The position numbers and the translations under genes are program-made. Below, piece by piece: positions 49,938-63,191 of a DNA stretch of 64,000 bases. A model generated the notes under the pieces. The model saw only the letters and a list, made by a program, of their open reading frames with translations. It did not search any database and had not been told where the DNA came from. Origin of the DNA: Rhynochetos jubatus (lineage: Eukaryota > Chordata > Aves > Eurypygiformes > Rhynochetidae); assembly GCA_027574665.1 (NCBI GenBank), contig CM050656.1, positions 12,661,501-12,725,500 on the forward strand. Direction: 5' to 3'. Position 1 is the first letter of the stretch. Each line of letters starts with the position of its first letter.

Positions 49938-51901
49938 CTTGGAAGGACCGGTCAGTCTCCACCTTGAGGAGAACCTACCATAAAGCATAGAATAGATGGC
50001 AGACATTATGTTCTGGGCTCAACAAGAGTAACTCCATGGGGACGCACCCAAGGAGAAGGAGAGGTAGCAACTCGTGTCTCCAGCCACCACATCTTTCATT
50101 TTACCTTCCCCTATGCAACTGTTTGCTGGCATCAGCCAGGACACACGCCGCTGGCACACGTTTCCCAGCTGCGGGGTGGGTAGCACAGCTGCGGAGAGTC
50201 TAGTGTAAAAGCCAGAGTCCTGGACCACAGCAAGCTGCAGGAACGCCACCCCAGCCGAAGTACCCATCTATTTTACCTCTTTGCCTTCCCCACCTCCTTT
50301 TCCACTGTCTCCCCATGCACGAGGACCAGCTGAACCGGAAGCCTACACCTACAGCTGGCAACAGATTAGGAAACACAACAGCGCTCTCCACTCCAGCCAC
50401 GAGGCGCAACGCCGCCAGGACCCAGGATGCTAACGAGAACCTCACGGAACCCAAGTTCACCCACGATTTGTTGCCTGCTCAAGTGTGACCAGAAAATGAA
50501 ACCCTCACACATCAGAAGGCTGACCTCATTGTGCACTGCGCTGGACTAAATGGGTGTGAGGTTCAAGGTAACGCCAGTAAAACCCGTTCCGCAGAGGGGG
50601 GAATATATAGGCTATATTTAGACTACAGAGAAAGTGCTGAGTTTTTTATTGCATTGCTGTGCAAGGAGTAAATACTTTCAGTAAGCTAGCAAGCACTCGT
50701 GATCTTCACTAGTGAACTTTTATCTACTTCAGCTGATAGAAGTTGCATTACAAAATAAAAAACTAGAAAAGGTGTGGATCTGAAAAAGTCAGCCACTTAA
50801 GTGTTATAAAGTATTCATAAGGCAAGATGCAGTGGATGAGACTGTCCATGCACTCCAAACGTGCAATGCGTATGGTAATTGGGATTTGGCACACTAAAAA
50901 TAAGGTTCCAAGCAAGTTTTTGCACTTCTGAAATTCCTTCCTCACTACTTACACAGAAACTGTGTAGATTAAAGTTTAAGTCTTAAGCTACAGAAAGAGC
51001 AATAAAGCCCTTCACAGCAAGCAACTGAATTTGCAGAGCAGCGTATCTGATCTAACCCTGATGTCAAAGGCTCAGGCTTGCCAAAGCACATTCTATTCAG
51101 ACTGAAGCTTTCCAGTATTACTTTTATTTCTTTAATTTGCTCTATTTTGTTAAATTCAAGCAAAGTTAGATTTAATGATTTAGAAAAAGAAAGCTCGTGG
51201 TGAAGACTGAAAAAAAATCTTTAACAATTTTGTCCCAGTTCTTTCCTCAGATGTGGGTAGGATCTTGATGACAAGCTTATCTGCATTACCAATGCTTGAT
51301 TTAGCCGTCAGAAGCCTGATATTTCTTCCTCCTGCACACTTTTTGTAGCATAATCATCTAAAGAGCCTCTTAAATATTCACCTATTGATCAGCTTCACAT
51401 ATTTACTTCATTAACGATGTACTATCACTTTTTCACTTCTAGAAGTAATAGGCGTCTGGCATTTTAAAACACCAGTCCCACATTTGCTGGAGAAGGCAGC
51501 CTAATTCAGGAGTTTTGTTGAGCCCTTTTAGAGTTGTTTTTGCATTCAACAATTACAGGTTCCTTATATCAATCCCAAAACTGGGTCATCTAAAAGCACT
51601 TAGGAAGCATTTAGCAAGCACTAGCAAGCAGAATTACATCCAAACCATGCTGTTTCATAAGTAATTGAAACAGCCAGGTAGCTTAAACACAACATTTCAT
51701 CAGACAGTTGTTGAAAAGACGTTAATACTCATTTTTCCCTCAGTAGCCATGTCATTTCTTCCCCTTTACTTCATCTTCATAAATCCACTAGAGTCTAAAT
51801 GCAGAAGAGTGGATTTAATCAGCTAGCCAACGATGCACGATTAACTTACTTTTCTCTGTGTCAGTTCATGATTAAATGACATGATGCTCTAAGTGGCAGA
51901 A
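49938..51901. other. No gene recognised
   Basis: Single-copy sequence. An 11-12-bp AGCAAGCA-type mini-repeat lies near 51608-51630. Confidence 0.5.
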
Positions 51902-51950
51902 GTGGAAAAGAGAAAGGAGGAGGAAGATGGGGGGGAGGGGGGTGGAAGAG
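51902..51950 (+). repeat. Purine-rich tract with long G runs
   Basis: Mostly A/G, with G7 (51929-51935) and G6 (51937-51942) separated by a single A, plus shorter GG pairs. Potential for G-quadruplex or triplex structure. Low complexity. Confidence 0.8.
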
Positions 51951-53747
51951 ACAGCAAAAAGTTGTTTTGTTTTAAATAGAGAAAAAAATTCTCACCTCTG
52001 CAATAAATTGAGCCCCTGAGGTTCCACTTTCTAAAACTGTTTTCACAACAATTCCTTCTACGATACAAATCACTACCAAGGTGTTACACAGACTTGTTTA
52101 TGGCACTTCCAAAGGCTGACACAAATGAACATGAGAAATGCAGTCAATAACCCCTTCTATCACCGTTACACTACAGAACGGCTGGTTTCTTCATTCTCCT
52201 TGCTGTGCACATTTGCTGCCATTAGACATCAGTCCAAGTTAGGCAACTCCTTCAATAACGCCAAGATTTCTCCAGCTTATCCTCCTCTTCCAAACACTTC
52301 TACTTGGTTTCAGCAAAAGTTTTTGTTCAAATTTTCGATTTCGATTTATAGAGCCCCAATTAAAAAGGCACAAAGTATACACTTGAAAGATTTAGGAAAG
52401 ATGACGTTTGCCTCTTGCAAAATTCTGTTTAATACAACATGATGGCAGCTACTGCCATCAACAGAAATCTGGGAGTTGTCACGCACCTTTTCTTGACATG
52501 AGAGTCACCTGGTGGCTGACGGTAAAATGCTGATTTATCATTTGTAGATCCTTATTTATTGGAGGGCAAAACTCCCCGTAGGCAGACACTGAGACAACAC
52601 AGCACACTTGTAATTTTCTGGAGTCTCTTGAGAAAGCACGTTCTAGAAGTTGCAAAGGCAAATCTGCACAAGCTTGGCACTCCCGCATGCAATTTTCACT
52701 TGAACTGAGATTATAAAAGAGAATAAAATGCCATTTTAAAAGCTTGCAGTTTTCTTTAGCAAAATGGATGCCACTCTATTACAAAAACTACAGTTTCTCT
52801 GGGGTTTGAAGAACAAAACTAAGCACAAATGCCTGTTGGTTCCCCATCACTTTCTGGTGAGAAAACTGAGCTATTGATAAAACAGGATTTGCACCAATGG
52901 AAAAATTTTATTGTGCTTCTGAGCAAACACTTGTCTTCTCATTGTAATAAAAGCTTTTAGGTGTGAATGTTCAAAAGAATGTTATGAAACAAGGTGTATA
53001 ATTGTAAAGTATTTCCAGAAAAAAAATATTAAATCCTTTATTTGGAAACTGAACACATAATCTGAGTGAAATTCTCCAAGGTAGCGAGTTTGCAATTTGG
53101 TAATAAGGACCATCTAATCGTATAGAAATATCCTTTTCTTCTGGAAGAAAAATAGTCTGCTACTTGTAAAAGTTATTGATTCGATGCAGCCTACCTAAAC
53201 TACACAATTAAAATGCCTTTTAAACAGAGATAAAAATGCAAGTGGCCTTTTCTCAACTTTAAGCCAACTCAGATGGCAAAACTCAGCTGAATTCTTCAGC
53301 ATTTCCATTTCTTAGGTCAGTGCTGTGACCAGACTGAGCTGTACTTTCCATGCCATGTCAGAGATGATTATTATTATTAAGGAATAACTTGCACTTAAGT
53401 AACAGCTACACTGTAATATTAAACCACCCATAAAGATCATGTGAGTGGCTAATTGCTGATTCCTGTTTTAGCAAATCTCTTCCTGTGTGCTCTGCACACT
53501 GATATGCAACTGAGGTCCAGGTTGAGATCACTTTATGGTTTTGCATCCCAAAGTGGCTTGTCTGGTACTCACCAGAACACTGCCCCGCACACCCACGTAC
53601 GCTTCAAGAAGCATGTGGCTCCATGAAACACAGCACACACCGGCTCAGTCCTTGTTGGAACTGGCAACGCAGCTGCAGAGCACACTGGCCACATTCCACA
53701 GCCCATCACTCCATTTCTCCCACTGACACATCCACCTGACAGTTTGT
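51951..53747. other. No gene recognised
   Basis: AT-rich single-copy sequence. A possible but unconvincing MIR fragment lies near 52840-52895. Confidence 0.45.
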
Positions 53748-53765
53748 TACCTAGATAGCTAGGTA
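53748..53765. other. Short perfect hairpin
   Basis: TACCTAG, loop ATAG, then CTAGGTA. A 7-bp perfect stem. Confidence 0.6.
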
Positions 53766-56700
53766 CCACCTTGTGATCTAGGAGATCCTTTCCCCGCTTC
53801 TTCCTCCACCTCTCAGAAACCCCAGCGGATACCAGGAATGAAAACGCCTTCCTCCCTTGTTCCTTCTGTCCCCCCAAGCCTCCAGCTTCAGGTGGACCCA
53901 GGAGCAGGGCAGAAAAGACAACCTGCGCTGAAGGCAAGTCCCAGAGTTAAAGGAGAGCAGATGATGCTGATAGAACGCAAGAAGAACAGAAGATGAGATG
54001 GGGATAACAGCAAGAAAATTGAAAAATGTGGTGATGGCCAACTGACTGAAAACAATCCCCTAAAAACAAATCGATGATTGGTGAATGTCAACACCCCTCA
54101 GTTGCTCAGCAAACAGCTGAGAACCACACTGGCCAAAGTGGGATGTGATTTACTATCACCTGATACTCTGATTAGAAAGTCAGCATTATGAAATACCAGG
54201 AGAACACATTATTTGCATCACAAACTCACTAACAGACCTTTACTACCAGCTGTAGTAAATTGGGAAACACCAGGAAGTGCAATGTGTCTCTTTATCAAAG
54301 GGTCAGCAGAGGTGACTCAGTTACCACATCCAAGCAGCAAGAGGTATGAGTGGACACAGAGGAGAAAACTTCAAGCAGAAACCATGACTAGATGCTGAAG
54401 CTACTCCAGCTGAAAATGGAAAAACCAAGGTTTGACTTTCTACTCTCAGTGGTAGGTTAACCACTAGAACAGGATTTTCCTCCTCTCAACACCTTCACCT
54501 TGAGCCAGACATCTTTCAGGAAGCCATGTATTAACAAAATCAGAGTTAATGCCTTGGACTGGATGAAAGATAGTGGTTTGCAATTTACAGAAAAATCAGA
54601 AAAGGCATCTAACACCACCTTCCCACCTTAAAGCACATGGATAAAGGATAGGAATCTACTACTGCTATTAGTTACTCTTGGTTCACCGTGAACAGTGAAC
54701 TGCTGATTCAACCCTGATGGCAATCTACACAGGTTTTAATATACTTACTTGCAGTGCAACTATTACTCTTCCTCCAAATTTACCTTCTATGTAAATTAAG
54801 AACCAGAGAGCATTATTCCTTAATATTAAAGGCAAATGCTACACAAAACAGAAAAAATTCAAGGGCAAACATTAAAAAAAAAAGTACATTCCAAAATTAG
54901 AATAGTCCAGCTTCTTCTGGTTAGGTTTCCTAACCCGTTCCTAAATGCACTTCTAGGTACCATTTCCTTCACAAAATCACGCCACAGTCAGTGAACAAAA
55001 TAGATGATACTCAGGCTTAAATTCCCAGTGCTTGAACTGAATGCTTCCATATTCAACCCTGATGTTCTTTTTAACATAGCTGGTTTACGAAATTTGCAGC
55101 ACGGCACTACATCCTCTGGGGAAGAAGAAAGGCAAAGAGAGTTAAAATACAATTCTCTAAGCTAACTAGGAGCCTGAAATCAATAATAAATCAGTTTTTT
55201 GACAAAGATGATTAAATGATGCTCTGCAAATTACTAGTAGCATTCTCCTTCCAAATCCAATACGGTGATAACGGCATGATATGACAACACTGATGGATGT
55301 TCAAATGCTTTACGTTAAAAAACACTGGTGTTCACATTGCAGCCTTCAAGTCTTGTTAAAATAGTTCACTTTTAACTAATAGCAAAAAAAGTACACTTCC
55401 ATTGGTCTCCTTTCATATTAGGCTTTTTTGAAGGTGGGTAAGACAAGGATAAGTAGAAGCAATGCCACTAAAGAAACAGCATAACAAATACACCATTCAT
55501 TTTTCTCTACAAAAAAACCAAGAAAAATCATTTATACCTGAAAGGCTGCTTTCTAAAACCCTAATATTTTATATTTGAATTATTTGTAGAAAACTTAAAA
55601 TAGCCTTGTTTATGAAATAATACTAGTATGCACATTCTAATATTAGACTCAGCTTTTGTGTCCGAAGTTATGGCTGGGACAGACTGTTTCGCGAGCCCAG
55701 CGCATTTAAAACAACGTGTCTCACCACATCACGTCTCTTTCCTGCATCAAGTTCACCAGAAAAGTCAAAATCCATGGCATCACTTATTTCGCGCGCAAAA
55801 CAAAACACAGCTCCTTGCTACCACCTGGTAACTGAAGATATTTTACCCCCAAAAACTCATGGATGTTAAATTAGACAGATGAGGTTGCATTTTGAACTTC
55901 TCCAGACTTCGGGCACCACAGACATCCTGCAGCAATGAGGTTCACAGCTTCAGCTACACACAGTACTACATCTTAAACCTGCTGTTACCCTTCAGTTCTC
56001 ACATGAGGACAAGAAAACAAGTGTCCCCACTCTGTACCACTTTCCCCTCTGTTAGGACTTCGTCAAGCTTAACACGGATCTCCCTCGCCTCCAGGTTCTT
56101 CTCTGCTGAAGACCTGGAAGACAGCTGGTCATTCTTGCATCATTTCTCTGAAATTCTAAGTTCTACTTAGCTCTTTCCTAGACGGAGGACTACAGATTGA
56201 CCATCATTCAGGACGTAAAACACACCACGGATTAAGACGACAATGCAATTATGCCTTCTTCTTATTTTCTATTCGTCTCACAGTAATTTGTAAAATCACT
56301 TTCTTTTTTGATCACGGCTGACCACACCAATGATCAGCGGACTATTGTGCAAAGACACTGAAGGCTTATCACTTTCATCATGTAAGATGGGCCTGGCAAA
56401 GCAGAGAAGAATCCACTTGAGAAAATATTTTAAAAGGAGTCCTTGATGAATACAGTCTTGCTCTCAATAGATACAATCTTGGTGAGATAATTATGTCTAA
56501 ATTACACTTTAAAAGTAGCTTACTCTACTGGACAAGAGTTCTTGGCAGACTGAGTTGAGAGCAATGCAAAAAGATTTTTTTAAAGGTAGTTGGTGCTACT
56601 AAATCAAACATAAAAGTGGAATGCTGCAAGGTAAATGCTTTGAGTCAATGCAATGAGCAACTTACTCCCTCGCTGGGCTTTGAGGATGGAGCAGTGCTAA

Positions 56701-58262
56701 ATGCTGCCTAGGCAAGGGCAGTCTCCTTGATCAACAGAGATAAAGTTCTGCTCAGACTAGTAATACCAGATGCAGAACACAGGGTGAGAAGAAAGCTGTG
56801 TCCACATTCTGAAAATTTACTTTGAAAAAAGCCAGTGCTGACGCCTTGCCCTACACCTTCAAATTTCTACAAAGCGAAGTCTGATAGTGTTCCTTTTGTT
56901 TCATAGTTCAACTCTGTTTCCTTACATTTACAAAAAATAATGAAGTCTTGCTTACAAATGTATTTCATCTTTTTCCACACATGAAGGATTCTGGAAAGAG
57001 AAGTCCAAGGAGACTAAGGCATCCTCCAGCACAGAGCTCAGTGAAGCAGCTGTGACGCTATTACTCACTGTCCTGCCCGTGGTGAAAACAATGCCACAGC
57101 TATGCCTCAGTGGGCAACAAAGGAGTTCATTCTTCAAGGGGGTTGCAATTCTTTGTGTCTTGGCTGAGTCTGCAAACTCAGAAAGCAGGAGACGAGTTAA
57201 TGTTCACCAGGACAGCTGAAACATAACACAGATAGGTGCCCTGTTTGAGAACAGACCGAGAGCTCCTCAAATTCATCTCTCGATCCACAGCACAGTAATT
57301 TAAAGAGAGAACAGGAGAGCAGGGTAGAAGCTGAGCAGAGAGAGCACTTCTCCAAGTACCAGCAACTTCTGACTCAGGCATCACTACAGAAATCTAAGCA
57401 GTCTTCTTCCCCACCCATCCTGTCATCATAAACAGATTTTTGTCATTAAAAAACACGTCAGGTTCGGTCATTTTGCCATTCTGATCCAAAACCCTTACCC
57501 AAATAACATTTCCAGCTCCTAATCTCTTCTCCCCTCGCTGTTTTTCCCTTTATTGTCCACCCATCGCTTGATTTCTTAGAAACTGTAGACTCCTTGTCCA
57601 ATGTCTCCCATACACTGAAAAATAATTTATTCCCATTCCCTATCTGCAAGCCACCCAGAAGCAAGGTCAGAGCAGCTCCCCAGGCATCTGCTCACGCTGA
57701 ATGCAGTGCAAACACAGCAGCAACACTGCCTGATAAACCACAGGGCTGGCCTTCTAAAGTTTCCTCGCTCCAGTCGCCCCAACCCCAGAAAGACAGAAGA
57801 GATCTCAGAATAGTTCTGGCTTACTAGCACAGCGACACTTACATATACGGATTTCATATGACTACTGCATTCTAGTTTGGAATGGAGATAGGAAAAATCC
57901 AAGACACCAAACACAAGATGTGGAGCTCTTTGACATCCCCTTCTTGCTTGGGGAAGCAGAGAGAAGCATCCAACCCTATCAAACCCCTTAAACCTGTGGC
58001 TGAGACATCATCATCGAGGGCGTACAGGGTGGTGAATGAAAACTAGTTAGCTGTCCCACCTAAGAGCCACAACTGATGCTCAAGCTCAAGTCTCCCTTAA
58101 GTTATGAAGTGCCAATGGGGGAACTACACTTACGCAAGAGGCTAAAAATGAGTCCATGCAGGGTCCCCTCTGTGCTCACCACAGGCCCAAGTGCCAAGCT
58201 AGAACACAGCTCTTCTCCTCTTACACCTCTTTACAGATAAACCTGCGTAATCCCGTCCCTTC
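53766..58262. other. No gene recognised
   Basis: About 4.5 kb of single-copy sequence with short frames only. Two same-frame stretches (55628-55831 and 55892-56170) are separated by TAA and TGA stops and are not recognisable. Confidence 0.5.
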
Positions 58263-58814
58263 TTGGAAGCTATTCTTGCTTCCGTAGCCCAAAACACAAC
58301 CAATCCTGCAGTTCCTCTCATCCCTTTTCCTCTTCTCAAGCTTTTGGGAGATCAGGAGAGGTCACACTGTTTGAACAGCTCCATCCAAGAGGACATCTTC
58401 CATAATACCTGTGAGTTCCCATCTTGCCGGCAGTCAAGATGGGATAGGAAAAGGAAGAGAGGGGATCTTCTGAATTTCACACCTTCCAGACAGTTCAAGC
58501 AGAAGAAAGTGCTACTCCCAGCTGCACAGAAACTGTCACGTCCCAGGCACTTGTCCACGCTGACCAAAGGTGCCTGGGCTTTCGATACCAGAGTGAATGC
58601 CACAGCTACATACCGGATGATGCAGCAGTATGACCAGATTACTTACAAGTCCGAGAGACCTAATTCTGTTATCTTTCCTCAGTCAGACACAAAGGGCTTA
58701 TTGTTTCTCCCATCTGTTCTCTACTTCCAGCAAGCAAAGGCTGAAAGACAGCAAAAGCCGTATGTTGAGGAAGATGATATAAAAAGGCTAAGCTCATTGC
58801 TAATCACCAGTTAA
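58263..58814 (+). other. Long open frame without an ATG start; coding unproven
   Basis: A 183-codon stretch without stops. It begins at TTG. The first ATG codons are a pair about two thirds of the way in (58618-58623), so ATG initiation would give only about 66 residues. The product has a basic patch (RWDRKRKRG) and a C-terminal VEEDDIKRLSSL but matches nothing I know. The minus strand is also open over 58352-58603. An internal exon of an unknown transcript is possible, but I saw no convincing flanking splice pair. Confidence 0.12.
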
Positions 58815-59947
58815 GAAGAAATGAGATACAAGTGCCTAGACTTGTTACGCTGTCATTTCTCTTTGCAGTCTACTTAGTAGGTACATTCCAATTTATCAGC
58901 AGTCTGTTTAGACTGTCTTGTGCGCTCCAGTCATCATCTAATAAGTAGCCATCCAAGCCACATTCTGCCAATTCTCACAATTCGCTTATGTCGCCCACTC
59001 TTCTTACATAGGCAGCTGCTAAATCCTCTGTGTCAACTCAACTGAAAATTACGTACTCCTTCTGGATAGCACTGCAGGTCACTAATAATTACTCTTTGAC
59101 TGTAAGAGCAGTCTTATAAAGGAGGAATTGAAAATAATTTGATGTTTTGTCATTCAAGTTTATTCTCGCATTTCTGCGGTAACCCTTCTTCAATTTACTT
59201 AAAGTGTACGGTAATTTTTAACTACAGGTTTGGACAACAAAAAAGCAGGATGAATCATTCTGGATATTTAAAGCCTACAATCAGACAGCTTGAGTCTCCT
59301 TGTATTTTGCTACAGTTCTTAAGCCAGAGTTTTATTTTCTACTTATCAGCAGGAACACTTTTATAGGGAGCACTAATTCATTTAAACATGCAAAATACTT
59401 GAAGATTTGGGAATTTCTTATGTTCTACAAAGCTTTAAATGTCCTTGTTCTTCCCTCTACATTGATTTTTGCTTTCTTTGTAACTGTGTACTCAGAATTA
59501 GAGGGCATTAGAGCTAAACTGGGAAGATAGCATGTGTGTATAAATATATCATGTAAAAATAAAACTGGGCAGATGCATAGGAAACACCCTGCAGCACGCA
59601 TTACCCTTGTTTTCCTCATCACTGCATGGGCAACACATGTCTACTGGTACAGCACTTGAGAAGCCAGGACCGCTATCAGGGATAAACACAGGCCATACTG
59701 TGGGAGAGAATGTGCTCTGGGCAAGTTAGCCCTTTCACTTTAGCTGCTCTCCAGCAAGTCACCAGCCGAGCTGTGTGTTGGAGCAATGCCAAAAGCAACT
59801 TTTAATTTGCACTGTCTGTAACTCACAAGATGACACAGCTACAAAATATTCAGTTTGTATAAACAGCCTTAGATCAAGCAAAGCTTGCTGGAGAGTTGTC
59901 TCAGGTTGGATAAATCCATGATAGCAATCCATGTTTCCTGCTGTTTG
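58815..59947. other. No gene recognised
   Basis: AT-rich single-copy sequence, nothing identifiable. A region near 59650-59760 resembles a MIR only weakly. Confidence 0.45.
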
Positions 59948-59970
59948 TTGTTTTCTTTTTTTTTTTCAGG
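59948..59970 (+). other. T-rich tract ending in CAG (acceptor-like)
   Basis: TTGTTTTC, then a long T run, then CAGG: a textbook polypyrimidine tract plus AG. The sequence that follows contains in-frame stops within a few tens of codons and a short CA run, with no recognisable exon, so a cryptic acceptor is the most that can be said. Confidence 0.3.
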
Positions 59971-60681
59971 CACAGCTTTGAAATATATTACAGTAGCAGC
60001 AATTTCCACACACACACCCCTAACACTCCAGATGTCTGTTAACACTCAAGTCGTTGCTTTATTATGCTCCACAAAATGAGCTTCTGAAAGAATTCAAGAA
60101 ATTACTGTACACATAGAAACAACAGTGATCAGGTAAGAGTCACGTAACAGCAGAATTTCAACCATGTCATCCAGTGGTCCAGTTTAGAGCTACATACCTT
60201 AAACTCCCACAGCCCGCCAGAACAATTCATGTTGATATAACAACCCTGTCATATGTCAACACACTGGCTTTTTAGATAGCAATGATGAACAGCCTGCATC
60301 GATTCAAGTGATGTAACATCGAACTGCACATCTCCAGCTTCTGAGTTGTATATCAAAAGCTATCACAAATATGAAATCCCAAATGTAAGGATTAATGATA
60401 CATCCCAAAGGATTTGCAAATTGCTGTTCCTGACCTTTGCAAATATGCTAGTGGATTTCCCTTTACTCCTGCCTTACAGAACAGCTGAAATTTGTCTTGT
60501 CCTCCTTTTCTATAGCCAGAGCAGAAGAGCTGGTGATAATCTCCTCTGAATGCAGTATTTAACACCTACCTGGTAGGTGACAGGCCTTACAATGCAGGAG
60601 GATTAGCAGAGTGAGGTCCTTTTACAGAGAAGCAAAGTCACCAAGAGCAGAGTACAACAGCAATGGCTCTGCCTGGACTTA
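59971..60681. other. No gene recognised
   Basis: Single-copy sequence. A box C/box D-like pair at 60282-60344 was considered and not accepted. Confidence 0.5.
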
Positions 60682-61128
60682 TCAAAGTACCACCATGTGT
60701 GCACCTGCACCTTTCACACACCCATAAACATTTATGTTAAGGACTCGTGGGGGGATATCTATCTTCCCACCATGGCAATAGATACATGCTTGGGCAAACA
60801 GACTGCCCCATGGGATCCTGGGCAGCCTGACAACCTCAGGGTAAGGACACCAAATTCTCAACTGCATCATCATGTGAACCTTTTCAAGTCCTGCTGCTTT
60901 CACACCAGCAAACACACGGCTGACAAGACAGTTAAAAATCTTTCGGACAGAACTAAGCACATATAAAAACCCAATCTGAGATGGTGAGTCATAAAGTGGG
61001 AAGTAAGAGCCAAGATCAGACAAAGCATCAGCCGAACAGCAGGTATCTGAACCTGCAAGGACAAAACCAGCAAGAATCAACCAGACAGCTACAGACAGAA
61101 ACACTAAAGCATTTTTTCTGAATTTCAA
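60682..61128 (-). other. Open minus-strand frame without an ATG start; coding unproven
   Basis: 148 codons without a stop, starting at TTG. The first ATG cluster lies only about 65 codons before the end. The N-terminal part reads like a signal peptide (LVFLSVAVWLILAGFVLAG). On the same strand, GGTTTTGTCCTTGCAG (about 61050-61065) is a plausible splice acceptor and GGGTTTTTATATG (about 60959-60971) is TATA-like. An old retroviral LTR was considered, but no TG...CA ends or second LTR were found. Unresolved. Confidence 0.12.
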
Positions 61129-63030
61129 TCTAACCCAAAATAATTCTTACCCTGGAGTTACTTATCACCCCGACACATAGTGACTCGTGGCTCCAAGGAG
61201 TCTATAGAGGTTCCACAGAAGAAAGAGGGATGCAAAGAGCAATAGAGAGGAATAGGAACAATCTTCTTCAACATTTATGAACACATAAGAAGTAACAGTC
61301 AGCCAAGCCTGCTTGTTATTCAGTTTAGTAGTCATTGCCTGATCCTCTGTTATCGGTCACAACACTGAGACTATACCTACATTTCTTGCCACACTCCAGA
61401 TATCTTCTCAAATCTCATCTCCCGGCAACCATAACCCATGTGATGTACTCTGTTGGTTGAGCAAGTCTTTCCTCTGAAAGAGTCAAACACAGGATGAAAG
61501 ACAAGGAGAGACTGTGCTTTCTTTCACTATGACTTGGCAGGGGAAGATAGCAAAAACCATCCTCTGAAGCTCACTACAGTTCTGACCTTACTGATTTCTA
61601 AGTCAACACCAACAAGTACCTGTTGAAATAGAGACACTCATTTCAGGGGGAGCAGGGGGGAAGAGGAGATCATCATTTTAACCTTTCAGATCCTGACTGT
61701 CTTTCCCTATAGCTCTGGATTGGCTTCTTCACTCTTGTGTCAGAAGACCACAGAGCCCATAATGGTCATGTGTTCCCCGATTATCTCCTATTGACCAGAT
61801 AAAACCAGAGTACCTGCACCGTGAAAAGCAATGTTACTAGAGCACCTTTAGCATCTCACCTTTCCAAAATCAGCTCTTTACATTTGCCTCCTGTGTATCT
61901 GAGGCCTCCCATGAACACAGAACTACAGCATGAGATGCCTAACCATTTGCATGTCAGCTTCTCACAAGTATCAAACTGGCTTCACTGCACTCCTTAAAAT
62001 GTAATGTCAGCATGAAAAAACATTACACAGGAGAAACTCTACTCTACAATGTAGGAAACCTTTGCTTTCAATTATGTTAACTACCACAGTGAAAACCTGC
62101 AATTAGTAACACATCCTATAGATATTGTTAAGCAATGTGTGGCAGTGAAAAGGGAATTCAATTAGAGAGTAGCCCACAGCAATGAAGACTGCAGGAAGAA
62201 CTGTACCTCCACCTCAGCAACCTATAAGGTCACTGGACAGGCTTTTGCTCCAAGAAACGTGGTGGAAAACAACTGAGACTGCTCCTCCAGCGGACACACT
62301 ATTCCACAGCGAGAGTTGGTTTTACTGGCTCCGCTCTGCAGGCACGCTAATTGGCCACAATAGGACCACGAGGAGCTATTCCAGAACACTCCCTGCTCAA
62401 CACAGACGAGCCTTAACCCAGCCTGAGCCTCAAAACCGAAACGGAAGCCTAGGAACCCTAACTTGCCCGAGGAGCAGAGCTAGCTTATTCCTTAAATAAA
62501 AAAAGCCAGACTACTTTCCAAAAAAACAAAGTTTCCAACAACACAAAATCTTCAGCTGTGTTCGGAAATCACAGGAAAACCATCACGGAAAGCTTTCAAA
62601 ACATAATTCTCATTCCACTCTTGAGGCTGTAGTAAACCTCCCAGCTTTACCAGAGACACAAGCACCAGGCCAAGCACTGCACAAGAGCCACGGCACCTTC
62701 CAAGCAGAACATCAGCGAAGCAGAGGCCATTTCCACCTGCACACAAGTTGTCACTGATCCTGGTGCATAAGCACCCTCGGAAATACTTTTGCAGGATTGT
62801 GTAAGGACAGAGACTTGTGTAGTACCTTCCAGGCATAATATTTAACATTATACTAGGGCTCCTCAAACTGGCCTTTTTTCCTGTGTTATAAGGGTGCTCT
62901 CATGAGCCGCTTAAGTGATCAAATAGGCACTAAAGGCCGTAAGCAAACAGACCACAGCATGAACAAACAATGCCCACTTCAGAACAGAGAAGCAAGACAT
63001 TCCCTACCCCCGCTGAATTATTAATTATTT
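61129..63030. other. No gene recognised
   Basis: Single-copy sequence. Frames at 62182-62499 (plus) and 62552-62866 (minus) are unrecognised. Confidence 0.5.
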
Positions 63031-63150
63031 TATACTTACAGAACACTTCCTTAAGATTTTTAACATTAAAACACAATATGTCAGTTTTATTCCTCCCATT
63101 TTACAGACAGCTGGAGACTCCAGTATGACATTTCAGGTCAACTGCTACAG
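63031..63150 (-). mobile_element. Probable MIR/CORE-SINE-like relic
   Basis: On the plus strand TTATTCCTCCCATTTTACAG (63087-63106) followed by ACAGCTGGAGAC matches the reverse complement of the MIR core ('ttattatccccattttacagatggggaaac'). It is preceded by TAACATTAAAAC (MIR 'aaacattaatgaattaag') and ATACTTACAGAACACTTCC, and followed by CAGTATGACATTTCAGGTCA. Short and diverged but colinear. Confidence 0.5.
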
Positions 63151-63191
63151 TAGCTGCTATCACCAAAACTTATGACCAATGTGTCCAACCC

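Noticed and set aside
52840-52895. A further reverse-strand MIR (TCCCCATC...GAGAAAACTGAG)
   Set aside because: Only about 30 bases resemble the core. Too short to separate from chance without a profile search.
58263-58814. Calling the 183-codon plus frame a gene
   Set aside because: It starts with TTG, ATG initiation would give only about 66 residues, no family is recognised, and the opposite strand is open over part of it.
59650-59780. A further MIR copy (CTCTGGGCAAGTTAGCCC region)
   Set aside because: Only the GGGCAAGT word fits well. The flanks do not align in order.
60282-60344. Box C/D snoRNA (ATGATGA ... CTGA)
   Set aside because: No convincing terminal stem, no clear D' box, and the C' box is imperfect. 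Such short motifs recur by chance.
60682-61128. Solo LTR of an endogenous retrovirus
   Set aside because: A TATA-like word is present, but I found no TG...CA boundaries, target-site duplication or matching second copy.
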